A stretch of DNA of 64,000 nucleotides from Hirundichthys speculiger (GCA_018398805.1 JAGFBZ010000364.1:62001-126000), one strand, 5' to 3'; shown: positions 1 through 11,803, numbered from the stretch's first letter. A program made the numbers and translations. The notes: generated by a model not told the origin, from the letters alone.

Positions 1-224
1 GGTAAACAAACTAATATATGAAAAAGAGCGTCAACAGCTTTAACTTCTGAGTTGTTTTTATATCCGAAGAATGTGTGACGTTTGTCTAAAGTGCCGCGAG
101 GTCAGTTAACGCTGAAAATCTGTAGAGAACAGAGAGCGTGCACCTGTCAAAGCTAAATAGGTTAACGCAGCTAACCTGCGCTAACACGCTTGGAAGCCCA
201 GGTCAGCCAGGTAGGCGGCCAGAC
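1..224 (+). promoter_or_regulatory. Upstream region and 5' UTR of the IRF2BP-family gene
   Basis: This stretch precedes the chosen ATG and has no convincing upstream coding exon. The irf2bp1 frame stays open upstream to about 138, but the family-specific N-terminus starts at the ATG at 225. No TATA box is evident, and the transcription start cannot be placed from sequence alone. Confidence 0.35.
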
Positions 225-1698
225 ATGTCGTCCCCCTCTTCCTCCAGGCGCCAGTGGTGCTACCTGTGCGACCTGCCGAAGATGCCGTGGACGGTGGTGT
301 GGGACTTCAGCGAGGTGGTCTGTCGCGGCTGCGTTAACTACGAGGGGGCGAACCAGATCGAGTTCCTGATCGCGAGCGCCCGACAGCTGAAGCGGAGTCA
401 CGGCATGCAGGACGGGAACGTCAGGTCACCTGGTCCCGCGCTCAACAAGCACGGCACATCGGCCAGGGGAGAGGCGGCGGGGGACGGGGGCAGGCCGCAT
501 AACGAGCGCTTTGACAGGGGAGGACGAGGGGAAGGCACCGGCTCGGCCATCCGCGTCCCGCCCAACGGGCTGCACCGTGACGGCCAGCCGCCCCCGGAGG
601 TGAACCGCCAGAGCCCCGGCGGCAGCCGGAGACCCATGCTCGGCGCCGCCATACCCCCCAGTCTAGTGACGCAAAGCATTGCGGGAATTCCGCACGGGCT
701 CATCACGGGCATGCCGGCCGGGCTGACCGCCAGGACAGCTCCCATGAGCAGCCCCATGATCTTCCCCGCCGCCGGTTCTGGCCGAAATGAGCCGCAGGCA
801 GCTGGGTCTGGGGATGGGAATATCCCCCTTCATCACTCCGGAACTGGAGCGGGAGCTCAGTTCCTCCCAGAACCAGTCCAAGACGCAGACGCAGGCCCAC
901 ACCGCGGCCGGCAGCGGCGCCAGCAAGAGCACCAGCCTGTCGTCTTCGTCCTTCTCCATGGCCGGAGGTGTGAGCCAGACGAGCCCGAAGCCTGCCTCGT
1001 CCCCGGCCAGGCAGCCACGCCCCCCGGCAGCCAGGTCCGGAGGGGAGCCGCTGGGATCCTAGCAGCTCAGCGGAGGCCGCCACCACTGCGGCGGCGTTGC
1101 CCAACAGCGGTGCGTCTGAGCTGGGGTCGGGGTCCGCCAGCAGCAGCCACTCAGCCGGGAACCCGCTGTCCTGCACCCTGTGTCACGAGAGACTGGAGGA
1201 CACGCACTTTGTTCAGTGTCCATCGGTGCCGGGACACAGGTTTGCCCGTTTTTATTATTGATTTCTGAAATAACATTATTTAAATGGCATATAAAATATT
1301 TAGTATTTTGAGTTGGAGCCCTTCAGATAGACTCAATGTTATTAATTCTTGTGGCTTTATCCTCCTCCGAGTGCAGGTTCTGTTTCCCCTGCACCAGAGT
1401 GTACATCCAGAGTCGGCGGGGCGACGGCGAGGTTTACTGCCCCAGTGGGGAGCGCTGTCCGCTGGACACCTCTCCCAACAGCCCCCCCTGGGCCTTCATG
1501 CAGGGAGAGGTCTCCACCATCCTGGGCACCGGTGCAGCCGGAGCCGGATCGTCATCGGCCGCTCCGTCCGGAGCCGGTACGGCGCCGGGAGCTGCAGCAA
1601 CGTCTGGATCAGGAAGTGGAGCGGCGGCAGCAGCAGCAGCAGGTGGAGGTGGAGGTGGAGGCGGAGACATCACTGTCAAGAAAGAGAGAGAGACGTGA
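225..1698 (+). CDS. irf2bp1: IRF2BP-family transcriptional co-repressor (IRF2BP1-like), two exons, two apparent 1-base frame breaks
   Basis: Family members are nuclear co-repressors that pair an N-terminal C4 zinc finger with a C-terminal C3HC4 RING-type finger. Seen here: the N-terminus has [15 protein letters not shown], and C12, C15, C33 and C36 form the first finger. NRQSP follows mid-protein. The RING starts near residue 316 with [16 protein letters not shown], continues through FCFPC and [12 protein letters not shown], then WAFMQGE, and ends VKKERET. Exon 1 is 225-1239, the intron is 1240-1376 (GT...GCAG) and exon 2 is 1377-1698; the join restores HRFCFPC. The start is the first ATG before the conserved finger. 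Exon 1 needs two frame changes, each one extra base: near 770-780 (GCCGCCGG) and near 1050-1056 (CTGGGA). All three segments are rich in G/C at third positions, so all look coding. Predicted length is about 444 aa, shorter than the roughly 560-800 aa usual for the family, and the central RFKKDH region of IRF2BP1/IRF2BPL is absent. An Ala/Gly-rich insert precedes the C-terminal motif. The symbol rests on the N-terminal match and linkage to foxa3; NRQSP is more like IRF2BP2/IRF2BPL. Confidence 0.8.
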
Positions 1699-1915
1699 TG
1701 GTGATTTTCAGAGGCGACTAAAATGCAACAGGCAGGTCCTCGCGCACCAACACACTCACATCTGACAGCGTTGTAGAAGAAAGAAAGCGTTTAGGTTTCC
1801 TCCGTCTGCACTGAGTCCGTTATTACAGCAGCTGCAGCTCTGAAGCTGCCTGTTTGCAAATATTTGACTGTTTGATTCGAAAATTCAGTTCAACTTGAAC
1901 TAGTGCAAAATTTTG
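1699..1915 (+). other. 3' flank of irf2bp1
   Basis: No coding signal is seen. This is probably 3' UTR, interrupted downstream by a hAT-like element. No clear polyadenylation signal lies before that element. Confidence 0.35.
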
Positions 1916-3347
1916 TAGGGATGCACGATAACTGTTTTTTAAAACCGATACCGATAACCGATAACACACACATATACCTAAGATCATTACATCAATACTA
2001 TGAACAAAACCAAAAAATAGTTTGGACTCTTTAAATAAACAGATATTTATTTTTTCCAATGAAAAACTATTGTCAAGCCTCTCAAACAATTTCATAAAGC
2101 TATCAAACAAACCTATTTGATATCTCACATTCAACTTAAATAAGGTTCATTACTGACTGATATAAAAAATAAAGGCTCGTTGAACTGATGGAAATACATG
2201 CATCAGAATTACAAACTGAATAAATTAATTCCTAAATTACATTAAAAAATAATGCGCAGGTCATAATGTACTGACACAAGTTAGACTTGTCTGTGTGAAT
2301 AAACTGAAAAAGTGCACTCCATAGTAACAAAAGATTACAGTCTAAAGGATTTTTGCTTGTGATTCCATTCAAATGAATGCCTTTAATTAAAGTAAATGAG
2401 GTTTGGTAGTTTGTAGTTGTTTTTTTTTTTTTTTTCATGGAAGCTTTAGATGAGAGAGATGATGGAGAGGAGCAGAGAGGGGAGGGGAGGGGAGGGGAGA
2501 CTTGGTGCTGGCTAGCTCACGTTAGCTCACGTTAGCTCATGTTAATGAAAATATATACAGTGGTCCCTTATTTTTCGTAGTTAATGGGGACCGGCGCCCC
2601 CTCCGGACAATCAAAATCCGTGAACTGGAGCCGGAGCCCCCCGAGCCTCAATAATATGTTTAAAATATGTTTAAAAACCACAAAAAAGTAGCGAGGCACT
2701 GCAGCGAAACAAGACAAAGGCTCAACTGTGGTCTTTCTGTTACCTTCACAGCCTCTGGTCTCTGAACCGTAGTAAACAAACTGCTGGTATTGTGCTATTT
2801 TTGGCTCGTAATTAGCAGCTAACACGCTAACAACAACAAAACAAAAAGTCTGGTTTTCTCTGCATGGAACGGGAACTTTATTCTGTCACTGCAGGAACTT
2901 GTAACATCACACAGGTTGTATTGTTGGGCTCCTGTCGGTTAACAGAGAATGTAAATCTATACACGCTGGGCTGCTGTTGATGCTCACTACACTTTTCATC
3001 TAACCCCGTTTTCATTCTGCCGTCCCACGACACACACTACATTACCCATAAGGCCACCTTCTTAAAGGGGCCAGGCTGGCTCACAGCATTTCTTCACTGT
3101 GAGAGAATGGGCACAACATCCTGTGATGTTTCCACAATTTTCTAAAATTTTTTAAATTATATTATATATTTCTGAAAAAAAATCTGCGAATAACTAAAAC
3201 CTGCGGAATTTAAACCGCGAAGTGGCAAGGGATCACTGTATATGTTATTGGGGCTATTATTCATGATATCGGATGTATTGGGATGATGTCATAATTTCCT
3301 GTTATCGGCCCGATAGTTATTGGGTTGATAATTATCGTGCATCCCTA
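1916..3347. mobile_element. Non-autonomous hAT-like DNA transposon
   Basis: The ends are inverted repeats: TAGGGATGCACGATAA on the left and its complement TTATCGTGCATCCCTA on the right. The flanking 8-mers AAATTTTG and GAATTTCG match at 6 of 8 positions, which fits an aged 8-bp target duplication. The inner ends repeat CCGATA/TATCGG motifs. No transposase is visible. A pogo-like element and a (GGGGA)n patch near 2475-2500 lie inside. Confidence 0.72.
2558..3238. mobile_element. Pogo/Tigger-like MITE nested in the hAT element
   Basis: It starts CAGTGGTCCCTTATTTTTCG and ends AAGGGATCACTG, with TA on both sides, as for Tc1/mariner-pogo insertions. The ends match a second, shorter copy at 51595-51742. 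There is no transposase coding capacity. It lies wholly inside the 1916-3347 element and is therefore younger than it. Confidence 0.72.
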
Positions 3348-3542
3348 GAATTTCGCCACATTTGTCTTATCACAGTTTGTCCGTCTCAGGTTTTCCTCTT
3401 CCAAACGCAGCTTTGACATGTTTTAACTTCCCGCTGTTTGTTTGTTCTCTGACGCTTCAGAACCGTATCCACGCAGGAGGAGATGTGCACACCGAACCGC
3501 CGAGGGAACCTGGAAGAGAAACAACACAGCAACCTACACTAC

Positions 3543-3657
3543 ACAGGTCCTGGCTCCACCCACTCACAGGTCCTGGCTCCACCCACTCACAGGTCCTGAC
3601 TCCACCCACTCACAGGTCCTGACTCCACCCACTCACAGGTCCTGACTCCACCCACTC
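3543..3657. repeat. 23-bp minisatellite, 5 copies
   Basis: Five tandem units of 23 bp each begin ACAGGTCCTG and end CCACCCACTC. They differ mainly at one G/A position, with the first two copies sharing G and the last three A. Confidence 0.95.
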
Positions 3658-6600
3658 ACAGCTCCATCAGCGTCGCCGGGCCTCAGTGGGTCTCTGTGTG
3701 AGGTTGCAAAGACTGCTTTCACGTTTCACATCATCCTTTGTTTTGTTTTTTTTTTTCTTTCAGTAAAAGTTAACTTTTACCCCAAATCCTTTAGTATCCA
3801 TGTAAAGAGAATGTAAAATGAAACATTTTGCCATCACATCCTTTCGCTTTACGAGTTAACTTTTTCAGAGCCGTGATGTTTTAGATCCAGCCGAGAGCAG
3901 AGATCTTTGTGATCCCGCCTCCCGAGGACGGCGGCTGATGTAAGACACGAGGCGCCGTTGGGCTCTAATTAAATCTGAACACTTGCTCTGCCAATCACAG
4001 CTGATAATCGTTGCAGCTGAAATGTACGTTCATGCCTGTTTTAGCACTTAAGGTGAGCCGCCGCCAGCAGCCGCAGAGAAACAGGTGAAGCAACACCTGA
4101 ACTGTCGTCATATTCTTCCTGGAGCAGAATTTAACGCCATCAGAAATAATTTGAAAGATGCTTAAAATATGAAAAGCTTCCGAGGAACCAGTGCCTACCG
4201 GACTGCAAGAGTGTCTTTTTTTTTTTTTTTTTTGTTTTGGACGTGTAAGTGTCTTTGGTTCTGTTTGCTAATGAAAAGGCTCCAGCAGTTAGAGGTAACT
4301 TGTTGATCAATGATTGGGGTGGTTCTGATCGTTACCACCGTTCGCAGCAAAAGCACGAACCACATTCTGACCAAACCGATGTCGTTCGTTAACCAGCGAT
4401 CGAAGTGGCCTCAACGCCGCTCCGCGTCTCAGTCGCCATTACTGGATCATTTCATGGGTCAGACCGGAGTCACCTGCTAACCCGGGCTCAGTTGTGATGT
4501 CAGCGACACGACTAGAATGTTCAATGTCAGATGGGCGACGCCCACAGATCTTCCCAGAATCCCCCCCAAAAAAAATGAAAAATCTGCACTGAAACGTTGG
4601 TCCTGACAGCCTGTTTCTGTCATTTACTGGTCGAGGTAGTTCAGAGTTGTTAACGGTTAAATCAGGTCCGAGCGTCTGTGAACGCCGCCTGGATCAATGT
4701 GTGACTGAAGGTGAGCTTTAAAAAAAACTAAAAGTCCCTCTGACTCGTCGACGCTGGTGTCTGAGTGAACGACGACGGCAGCGGTGATGATGTAACGTGT
4801 CATCAGAACGTACCGGAACAGAACCCTCGGTTATACGTTCACACTTAACGACCAGAACGCCAGATCCAGATCAGTTCTGGACGAAAAGCCAAATTCTCCA
4901 AGATAACCACAGATATTTTTATCCTCCAAGACAAACGCTCACCAGACGCAAGAAAGTCTGTTTTATGTTCTTTTTTTTTTAATAAAAGTACTTAAAGATT
5001 AAAACATAAACATCCAAACTGACATGCAGTCGGTGACATTTCTCTGTCCCTCTTTTTATTTTAAATAAATAAATCAGACGGAGACAGAGGGGAACGACCA
5101 GTTAATCTGTGGACGCATCAACCAGCCACAAACTTTAAATTTAACTGCTTACATGCAAATCCAGCCTATGCTTTACCCCGAATGTATATTAAAAGATATC
5201 TATTGATAGGTCTAGGACTATATTTTATACTAGAATGTTAAATGTTGTATACTGTAAAGAACTGTAATAGTATATATGTGAAATCCTTTAGTCATAGTAT
5301 ATGCAACAATTTTGAAATATGTTAAGAACAATTGCTTATCATTTCTTTAAACCTTTTTTTTTTTTTTCTTTAAGGGAGAATCCAGCCAAAAACGAAATAT
5401 TTTCTGTAATACTGCAGGTTGAAATAAACCATTTGCTTCCCACGCAGAGAAAACATCAAATAATGTGATTGTATTTGTATTTTCTTTTCTCCACACGTTT
5501 TTGATGGACGTATAAAAATGTTGCAGGGATTTCGACGTTGAGGGGTAACTGGCGCCCGCAGCGACCCTTCTGGGCGTAAACGCTCCAAACGAAACTAAAG
5601 TAAAACGTGTCAGATTTTAGTCGGCGCCGGACGGGCCCGTGAGATCTTCTGGACTCGTGCGGTTTAACTGTTGGCAGCAGGGACCGACGCGCACGTCTGG
5701 ACCGACGCGCACGTCTGGACCGCGTTTGAAGAAATGAACTTTAAGTAGATGATGCACTGATACGTGATGCAATCCCTTGTTAAAGTGCCTTTTTAAAATG
5801 TTTACCATCCGTACGTGTCTGGGATCCTCAGGGGAAGTCGGAGTGCAATGGACTCGTTATAGTCGAGTCAATAATTAACCCCCATCTGTTTTCCCTCCGT
5901 CGCCATCGGACGGCTTCTCCTTTTATCTGAAGCCTCTGTCAAGTTGTTTTCTGTGCATCCCTCTTATTTCAAGTTTCTTTTCATTCATGTAACCTCCTTT
6001 TATTTTGGTTTTTGTAGATCTGTTGGTTTTACTGCAGCTTCATGTACTAAATAGAAACCAGGAATAAAACAGGATGGAAACTTGCACGTCTTTGTCCGTT
6101 TATTGATTCCTGTTTTTTCTCTGTCGAAGCTCATTAGCTGGATGCAGACCTGAGATGTTTGTAAGACTCGGAATGAAATGAAAAATACTTTATTAATCCC
6201 AGAAGGGAAATTCAACATTGTAGTAAGGGCTTCTTTTTTTTCAACAATAAATAAATGACAGCAATAATAATATTGAATTATTAATAGTAGGATGTCTGTG
6301 AGGTCAGATGCAGACCTGGGGAGACGCCACGAGATGGCGCTCGTGACCAGAGCAGCTGCTTTTGACGTCATCTTTCAACCTGTGATTTTAACAGACCCCT
6401 AGATTTACTATTAACGCCCTAGTGGCCCGATACGCCATGAGAGGTTTAGTTTAATCAGCAAAGATAGTGATTAAACTAAAAACTAATCAGTTAAATGAAA
6501 AGACTGCCACATCTGGCATGAAGTCTTTCTTTTATTGTGAGGAAGAGGAGTCGGTTGGGGTGTTTTAGTTCCTCTTCATGCTTCATCCGACCACTGAGCT

Positions 6601-8640
6601 CCTGGAAAGTGGATCTGTCGTTTCCTCCATTAGTGTCAGCTCATTACTGCCATTGTTAAACCAATTATAGAGGTGTTAATGGACGCTGGGGGCGTCGTTT
6701 GCATGACAAAAACAGCCCGCAGACTGGGAGGAATTAAAAAAAAAACGGGGGGGGGGGGGGGGGGGTTGAGATGTTACACTGATCAAGGATGTTGATTAAA
6801 AGGCGGCGTTAATGCACGTGATCCAAAATGCCAGGCTCATCCTGCAGCCAGCGTGAGAAGGAAAAAAAAAAAAGATTTCCTCCTGGAGGAATTTAATTTA
6901 AGTCGTTTTCTTCATCAGAGCGTCGCGGCTGTGATCCATTTCAGTTGTTACACCTGCAAAGTAGCAACAAATGGCCGAGAGATCTTGAATCCTGCAGGTT
7001 TTCCAGTAAAAAAGACCGGTTCACAGGTGCAACGGTGCTGATCTGGAGTCAGTCGTCTGCTCACCTGGTTCATCACAGCCTCATCCTTCAGCTCTCTGGT
7101 CCAGGTGTTTGAGTGCTGTGATCGGAGGTTAAAGGTCAGGGTTTAAAGCCGAGCTCTCTCAGGTTTAATTGCATCATTACAGACGCGGAGGTGTGAGCTC
7201 CCTCCACGCGCTAATCGACTTGACAGCTTTCTGCAAACAGCGCGTTCCCAGCTGATGTCCGATAAAAGCGCCGCAGGTAATCAAACTCAGCTTCCCCGGA
7301 GGCAGCGCGGCCTCCAGGTGGGTCCGTGACGTCATTTTAAAGTTTTAAACTGACGGCTATGATGCTCTAAAAAGCTTTCTAACTTTGAATCTGTTGCTCC
7401 ATCCTTCTGCTCTTCATCTCTCCATCTCGGCGCTAGTTTCCCTTCCTGTTGTTTCTCCGGAGTCTTTTCTCACCGTCTAATCCCGCCGACCTCCCGCGTG
7501 CGCATCAATTACATCTTCATTGAGTGGCCGTTAGGCAGAGGCATTGACATTCACGCGCCTCCGTCTGCTCCGAGCTCGGATGTGTATTCCGCGACGCAGG
7601 AGGCCCGCCGCGCGCATTGCGCAGGGATTACTTTATTTATTGTGTTTCCCCCAAAAGCGTCTGATCGGGATGCGTCTTTAGAGAATCGAAAGAAAGAAAT
7701 TTAAAAAAAAAGGAAGCTCAACAACAAAGTTCTTCAGATGATAGGGTCTCTCGTGCTCAGCTGACGTCTAATACACACAGGCCGCGCGCAGGAGCTGCTG
7801 CGCTGCGAGACGTGCGGCAGCGTCATCAAAGAAATGCCGTTTACGCACAGTTTACGCACCGCGTAACCGTTTATCTCTTTTCTGAACGTTTGGCTAACAG
7901 AAACCAGAATCTGAGGGAGGTTTGAGGTTGACCACACAGAAGAAGCCTGAGTAAATGAATGAACCGCTTATTTATTTATATTTGGTCAACTCAGACCACT
8001 GACTCCAGTACAAACACAATCACAGTCTGATAAATAACCAAAAAAGAAAAGGAATAGCAAAAGCTTATTATTGCTCATCCTGTTCACTCCATGTAATAGA
8101 CAATCAGCTCATAAAAATATAAATAGTTTAGCATTTTGAATACGCCTTATGTCATCACAAGCTTCTTTCGGCACCACATTTTTACGCACAAACATTTTTC
8201 CACCACAGACCCTCAGACGCATCTAAAACAACCAAACTTGTTCAATATTAGCCAGCCTATTCATGCAAGATCAAACTGAGCTCAATTACGTTTCATTTCT
8301 ATCAAATTCATTATCATTTTGCAAACCAAAACGCTTCAAGGACCGGACATGATTCGAAAGAAATATTTGTCTGAACGAGTAAGATTGTATTTATTTTTTA
8401 TGACCATCTCTGTCCTTATAATGGCGCCTCACAGCTGCCGACATATTTAATAAAAACCTATCTGAGCTTTAATATCTAACAATAATAATAAATAACGCGC
8501 CCAGTCTTCTCACCGGAGCACCTCCGCCCGTCCGGGTGGCCCCGGTGCAGCCGCCGGGCCAATATACAGCACGCCAGGGGGCCACATCGGCCTTTCTGCG
8601 GGGCCCTTCCCACCTCGGATCCCGACTCGGCGTTCAGATG
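3658..8640. other. Intergenic region between irf2bp1 and foxa3
   Basis: No exon with conserved protein content was found on either strand. It holds A/T runs, a 19-base G run at 6747-6765, a short direct repeat at 5690-5720 (GACCGACGCGCACGTCTG twice) and a LINE-type tail at 6174-6235. A CpG-rich, unique-looking block at about 7190-7930 could be regulatory for foxa3. Confidence 0.5.
6174..6235 (-). mobile_element. LINE/SINE 3'-tail fragment
   Basis: On the minus strand the sequence reads TTCCCTTCTGGGATTAATAA followed by AGTATTTTTC. This resembles the widespread tail of fish non-LTR retroelements. No body of the element remains. Confidence 0.5.
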
Positions 8641-8647
8641 TCAGGAG

Positions 8648-8832
8648 CGGGGCGGGACCCGCCAGCACCTTATAAGAGGAGGACGTGGACAGTCCTTTTA
8701 CTGTGTTTGCGCGCCGCACGTCCGTCCGACTCCGGCCACGTCCCGAGGGCCCCCGGTGGACAGAGAAACGACGTCTGCGTCTGCTGCCACATCGAGACCG
8801 AGGTGTTTTTTTTTTTTTTTTTTTTTTTTTTT
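8648..8832 (+). promoter_or_regulatory. Putative foxa3 core promoter and start of 5' UTR
   Basis: A TATAAGAG box lies at 8671-8678, preceded by a GC box (GGGGCGGGAC, about 8648). Transcription would then begin near 8700, leaving a 5' UTR of about 420 bases before the foxa3 ATG at 9117. The predicted leader contains a 27-base T run at 8806-8832. The placement is inferred from motif spacing only. Confidence 0.6.
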
Positions 8833-9116
8833 GGAAACAATGGATGACTGATAAATAAGAGAGATCGACTGTTCCCGGGAGAGTCGTCGCACTTTGATTG
8901 TTTTCGCTCATTTTTTTTTTGGTGCTTTAAGAGAAAAAAAACAAACTATTTCCTAATTTTCTTGGCAAAAAGGAGGCGTCTCTCTGTCTGGATTTTCCCA
9001 CAAAAGCACAAACTGTGCTGAGGATTTTATATATTTTTGATATATTTTTTTTTAAAAAAGAAAGAAAGTCAGCCCATAAATAAACTTTTTCTTTTCTCTA
9101 AATTCTGTTGTTGGGG

Positions 9117-11753
9117 ATGTTGAGCTCTGTGAAGATGGAAGCACATGATTTACCAGAGTGGAATACTTTCTACAGTGAACCCAACGAGGTAAAGCCGCCT
9201 TGATCGATCACATGTAAATTATAACACAGCGAACTAACTAGAAACTGGCTCAGTCACTGCAGTCCTCTCTTTATTTTTTTTTTAGATTGACTCGTTTTAG
9301 ATGCTGTAAAAAGTAACGAACGTGTAATCAAAGAAGGTATTTGGTGAAAAGCGTTAAGGTTTTGATCGAATAACCACTGGATTCCAAAGAAAATAAATGT
9401 AACTGAGCTCAGAAGATTTCACATTAACTTCTCTGAGTCACAGGAGCATCTTAGGAATTAAAATAAAGGAATCAAGTATCAAGACGGAAAACATTTTTAC
9501 GCACACAAAAAAGAATTTTCCAAAAGTTACAGCGATGATTTTTATTCCGATCACTTTGCTGAATCCCAGATTTAATATTCAACAGTTACGTAAGACAAGT
9601 AAGTAAAACTAAAACAAACCATAAAACGTTAATATTTCGATCATCTTCTATTTTCTCTTCCCTGTAACCGCCGCGTTATTTTTATTTTTCTAAAGTCATT
9701 TGCTCATGAATAAGGCCGCGCGCCTTTGCGTGTCAGCGGTGAAGTGTTGCGACTCTTCAGGTGTTAAAAGACTTTATTTTTCTCTCTCACTAATTCAATT
9801 AAGAGTTAATTCCATCAGCACCTCAACTCGACATGATGAAATTACCAAGAAGAAAGACTCTGGCAATATTTAACCAATAATCAGTAAGCGGGCTGTGGTA
9901 GGTTTTTTTTTTTTATCCTCCGCCGATTTGATAGATTTTTAGGAGCCATTAAACCCGTTTACCCGTTTACGGCTTAGTGTGGGATTAATAGTATTTTTTT
10001 TTTTTAAATATAGATGGATTTGGGAAAGAAAGGCGTTTTTCTCCAGGACTTTAGGTGCTGAACAGCTCGTTTTTTCCGGAGGAGGCCGTCTGAGCCGAGA
10101 GGCACCATGACGCGCTTTTTACGCATTTTCAGCTTCACACTTCAGTGTGAAATCCATGTCTCCCTCCGCGCACTGAGAGCTTCATTGTGCATTGATAAGA
10201 GCCACTTTTTAAATGCAGAGTCGAGCTTCTTCCCTTTTACGTCTGTTTTGCACTATAAACTCAAATTTGATTTATAAATCGTAACGAAATATTTTATTTT
10301 TCTCTCCCAGAAAACCGAAAAACTTTGGTTTACAGATTGTCATGTTGTATTTTAGTGCTGTTTTAAAACCAGTATTGTGTCTGAACTGGGACTAACCAGC
10401 CGTCTCTGTGCTCCAGATGTATTCCTCCCCCGGCACCATGAACTCTGGACTGGGCTCCATGGGCTCCATGGGCACCATAAACAGCTACATCAACCTGAAC
10501 CCGGCCACCGCCTCCCCCGCAGGTATGAACGTGCCATACCCGAGCGCCAGCCTCAGCAGCTCCCCCCTGGCTTCCATGGGCTCCGGGCCCAGCCACATGT
10601 CGCTCTCCCCGGTGGCGTCGTCCCTCAGCTCGGGCTCCCTGACTCAGCTGGGCCCCGCCGCCCCGGGCTCCCTGGGCTCGCTGCCCCACTACCAGAACAT
10701 GGGCCAGTCCATGAGCCAGCTGGGATACCCCGCCGCCGGGACCCTGAGTCGGGCAGGGCCCAAGGAGATCCCCCCGAAGCCCTACCGACGCTCGCTGACC
10801 CACGCCAAGCCGCCGTACTCCTACATCTCCCTCATCACCATGGCGATCCAGCAGAGCGGCAGCAAGATGCTGACCCTGAACGAGATCTACCAGTGGATCA
10901 TGGACCTGTTCCCGTACTACCGCGAGAACCAGCAGCGCTGGCAGAACTCCATCCGCCACTCGCTCTCCTTCAACGACTGCTTCGTGAAGGTGGCGCGCTC
11001 GCCGGACAAGCCGGGCAAGGGCTCGTACTGGACGCTGCACCCGCAGTCGGGCAACATGTTCGAGAACGGCTGCTACCTGCGGCGCCAGAAGCGCTTCAAG
11101 ATCGAGGACAAGAACGCCAAAAAGGGAGGCAAGAACCAGGAGGGGGGCTTGGGGAAAGGGGGCCACGGCGGAGACCACCTGGTGGAGGATCACAGCCCTG
11201 CAGGTGGGTCGGAGGGGCTGACTCCGCCCACTCGGATAACTCCCACCCGGGTTCTTCGGATGACCAGCCTCACCAGCGGAGCGCCCTGGTTCCACTCGAC
11301 TGCCCCCAGCTGTCCTCCTCGCACCTCCACAGCCCGCCCGTCTCCCTGCCCCCTCCCTCCTCCACCTCGTCCTCCATCCCTCCGTCCTCCCTGTCCCTGT
11401 CCGGCACCTCCTCCTCCTCCTCCAACCCGCTCCTCCACTCCCAGCCTCTAGCCGGCGGCTCCCACCTCCTGCCCAGCGCCATGCAGCAGCACATGGACCT
11501 GCAGAGCGACGCCCTCAAGTCCCTGGACCCCCACTACAACTTCAACCACCCCTTCTCCATCACCAACCTCATGTCCAACGAGCAGAAGATGGACCTGAAG
11601 TCCTACCAGGACCAGGTCATGGCCTACAACAGCTACACCAGCGGCTCCTCTGTGGCAGCCAAGCAGATCTACGACAGCCCGGGTCCGGCCGCCATGGACT
11701 CCGGCGCCTATTACCAAACTCTGTACAGCCGCTCGGTGCTCAACGCCTCCTAA
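9117..11753 (+). CDS. foxa3: Forkhead transcription factor FoxA3 (HNF3-gamma), two coding exons, one apparent 1-base frame break
   Basis: FoxA proteins are pioneer factors that bind nucleosomal DNA through a winged helix and act in endoderm and liver development. Exon 1 (9117-9188) encodes [15 protein letters not shown], the conserved FoxA N-terminal region, and ends GAG|GTAAAG. Exon 2 (10417-11753) follows CTCCAG. The forkhead domain spans about residues 153-252, from [18 protein letters not shown] through [15 protein letters not shown] and [17 protein letters not shown]. The variants [17 protein letters not shown] and GSYWTLHP are FoxA3-type, not FoxA1/A2. The C-terminus has conserved region II ([14 protein letters not shown], near residue 396) and ends [10 protein letters not shown]. 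The reading frame breaks once near 11205-11216, where GAGGGGCTGAC appears to lack one G; downstream codons continue one frame back. Predicted length is about 469 aa. The break falls after the DNA-binding domain and would remove the C-terminal activation region if real; a sequencing indel is more likely. Confidence 0.95.
9189..10416 (+). other. foxa3 intron 1
   Basis: This 1228-bp phase-0 intron runs from GTAAAG to CTCCAG. Its position just after the short FoxA N-terminal exon matches mammalian FOXA3. It holds several T and A runs and no recognisable repeat or exon. Confidence 0.85.
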
Positions 11754-11763
11754 TATGGATCCC

Positions 11764-11803
11764 ACAAACACACACGCACACGCACACGCACACGCACACA
11801 CAC
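11764..11803. repeat. (CA)n-type microsatellite
   Basis: An interrupted CACACG/CACA run about 40 bp long, 11 bases after the foxa3 stop codon and so within the expected 3' UTR. Confidence 0.9.

Noticed and set aside
398..1176. Antisense frames opposite irf2bp1 exon 1
   Set aside because: They are shadows of the GC-rich coding exon.
3362..3645. Small coding exon preceding the 23-bp minisatellite
   Set aside because: A plausible acceptor (CTTCAG near 3460) exists, but the reading frame runs into the minisatellite and has no conserved content.
5617..6371. Small minus-strand frames between irf2bp1 and foxa3
   Set aside because: No codon bias or recognised motif; one overlaps a retroelement tail.
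8510..8911. Open frames on both strands across the foxa3 promoter and leader
   Set aside because: They cross the TATA box and the T run, and have no family resemblance; GC-rich composition explains them.
10363..11295. Antisense 310-codon frame opposite foxa3 exon 2
   Set aside because: It is a shadow of the GC-rich forkhead-coding sequence, with no homology.
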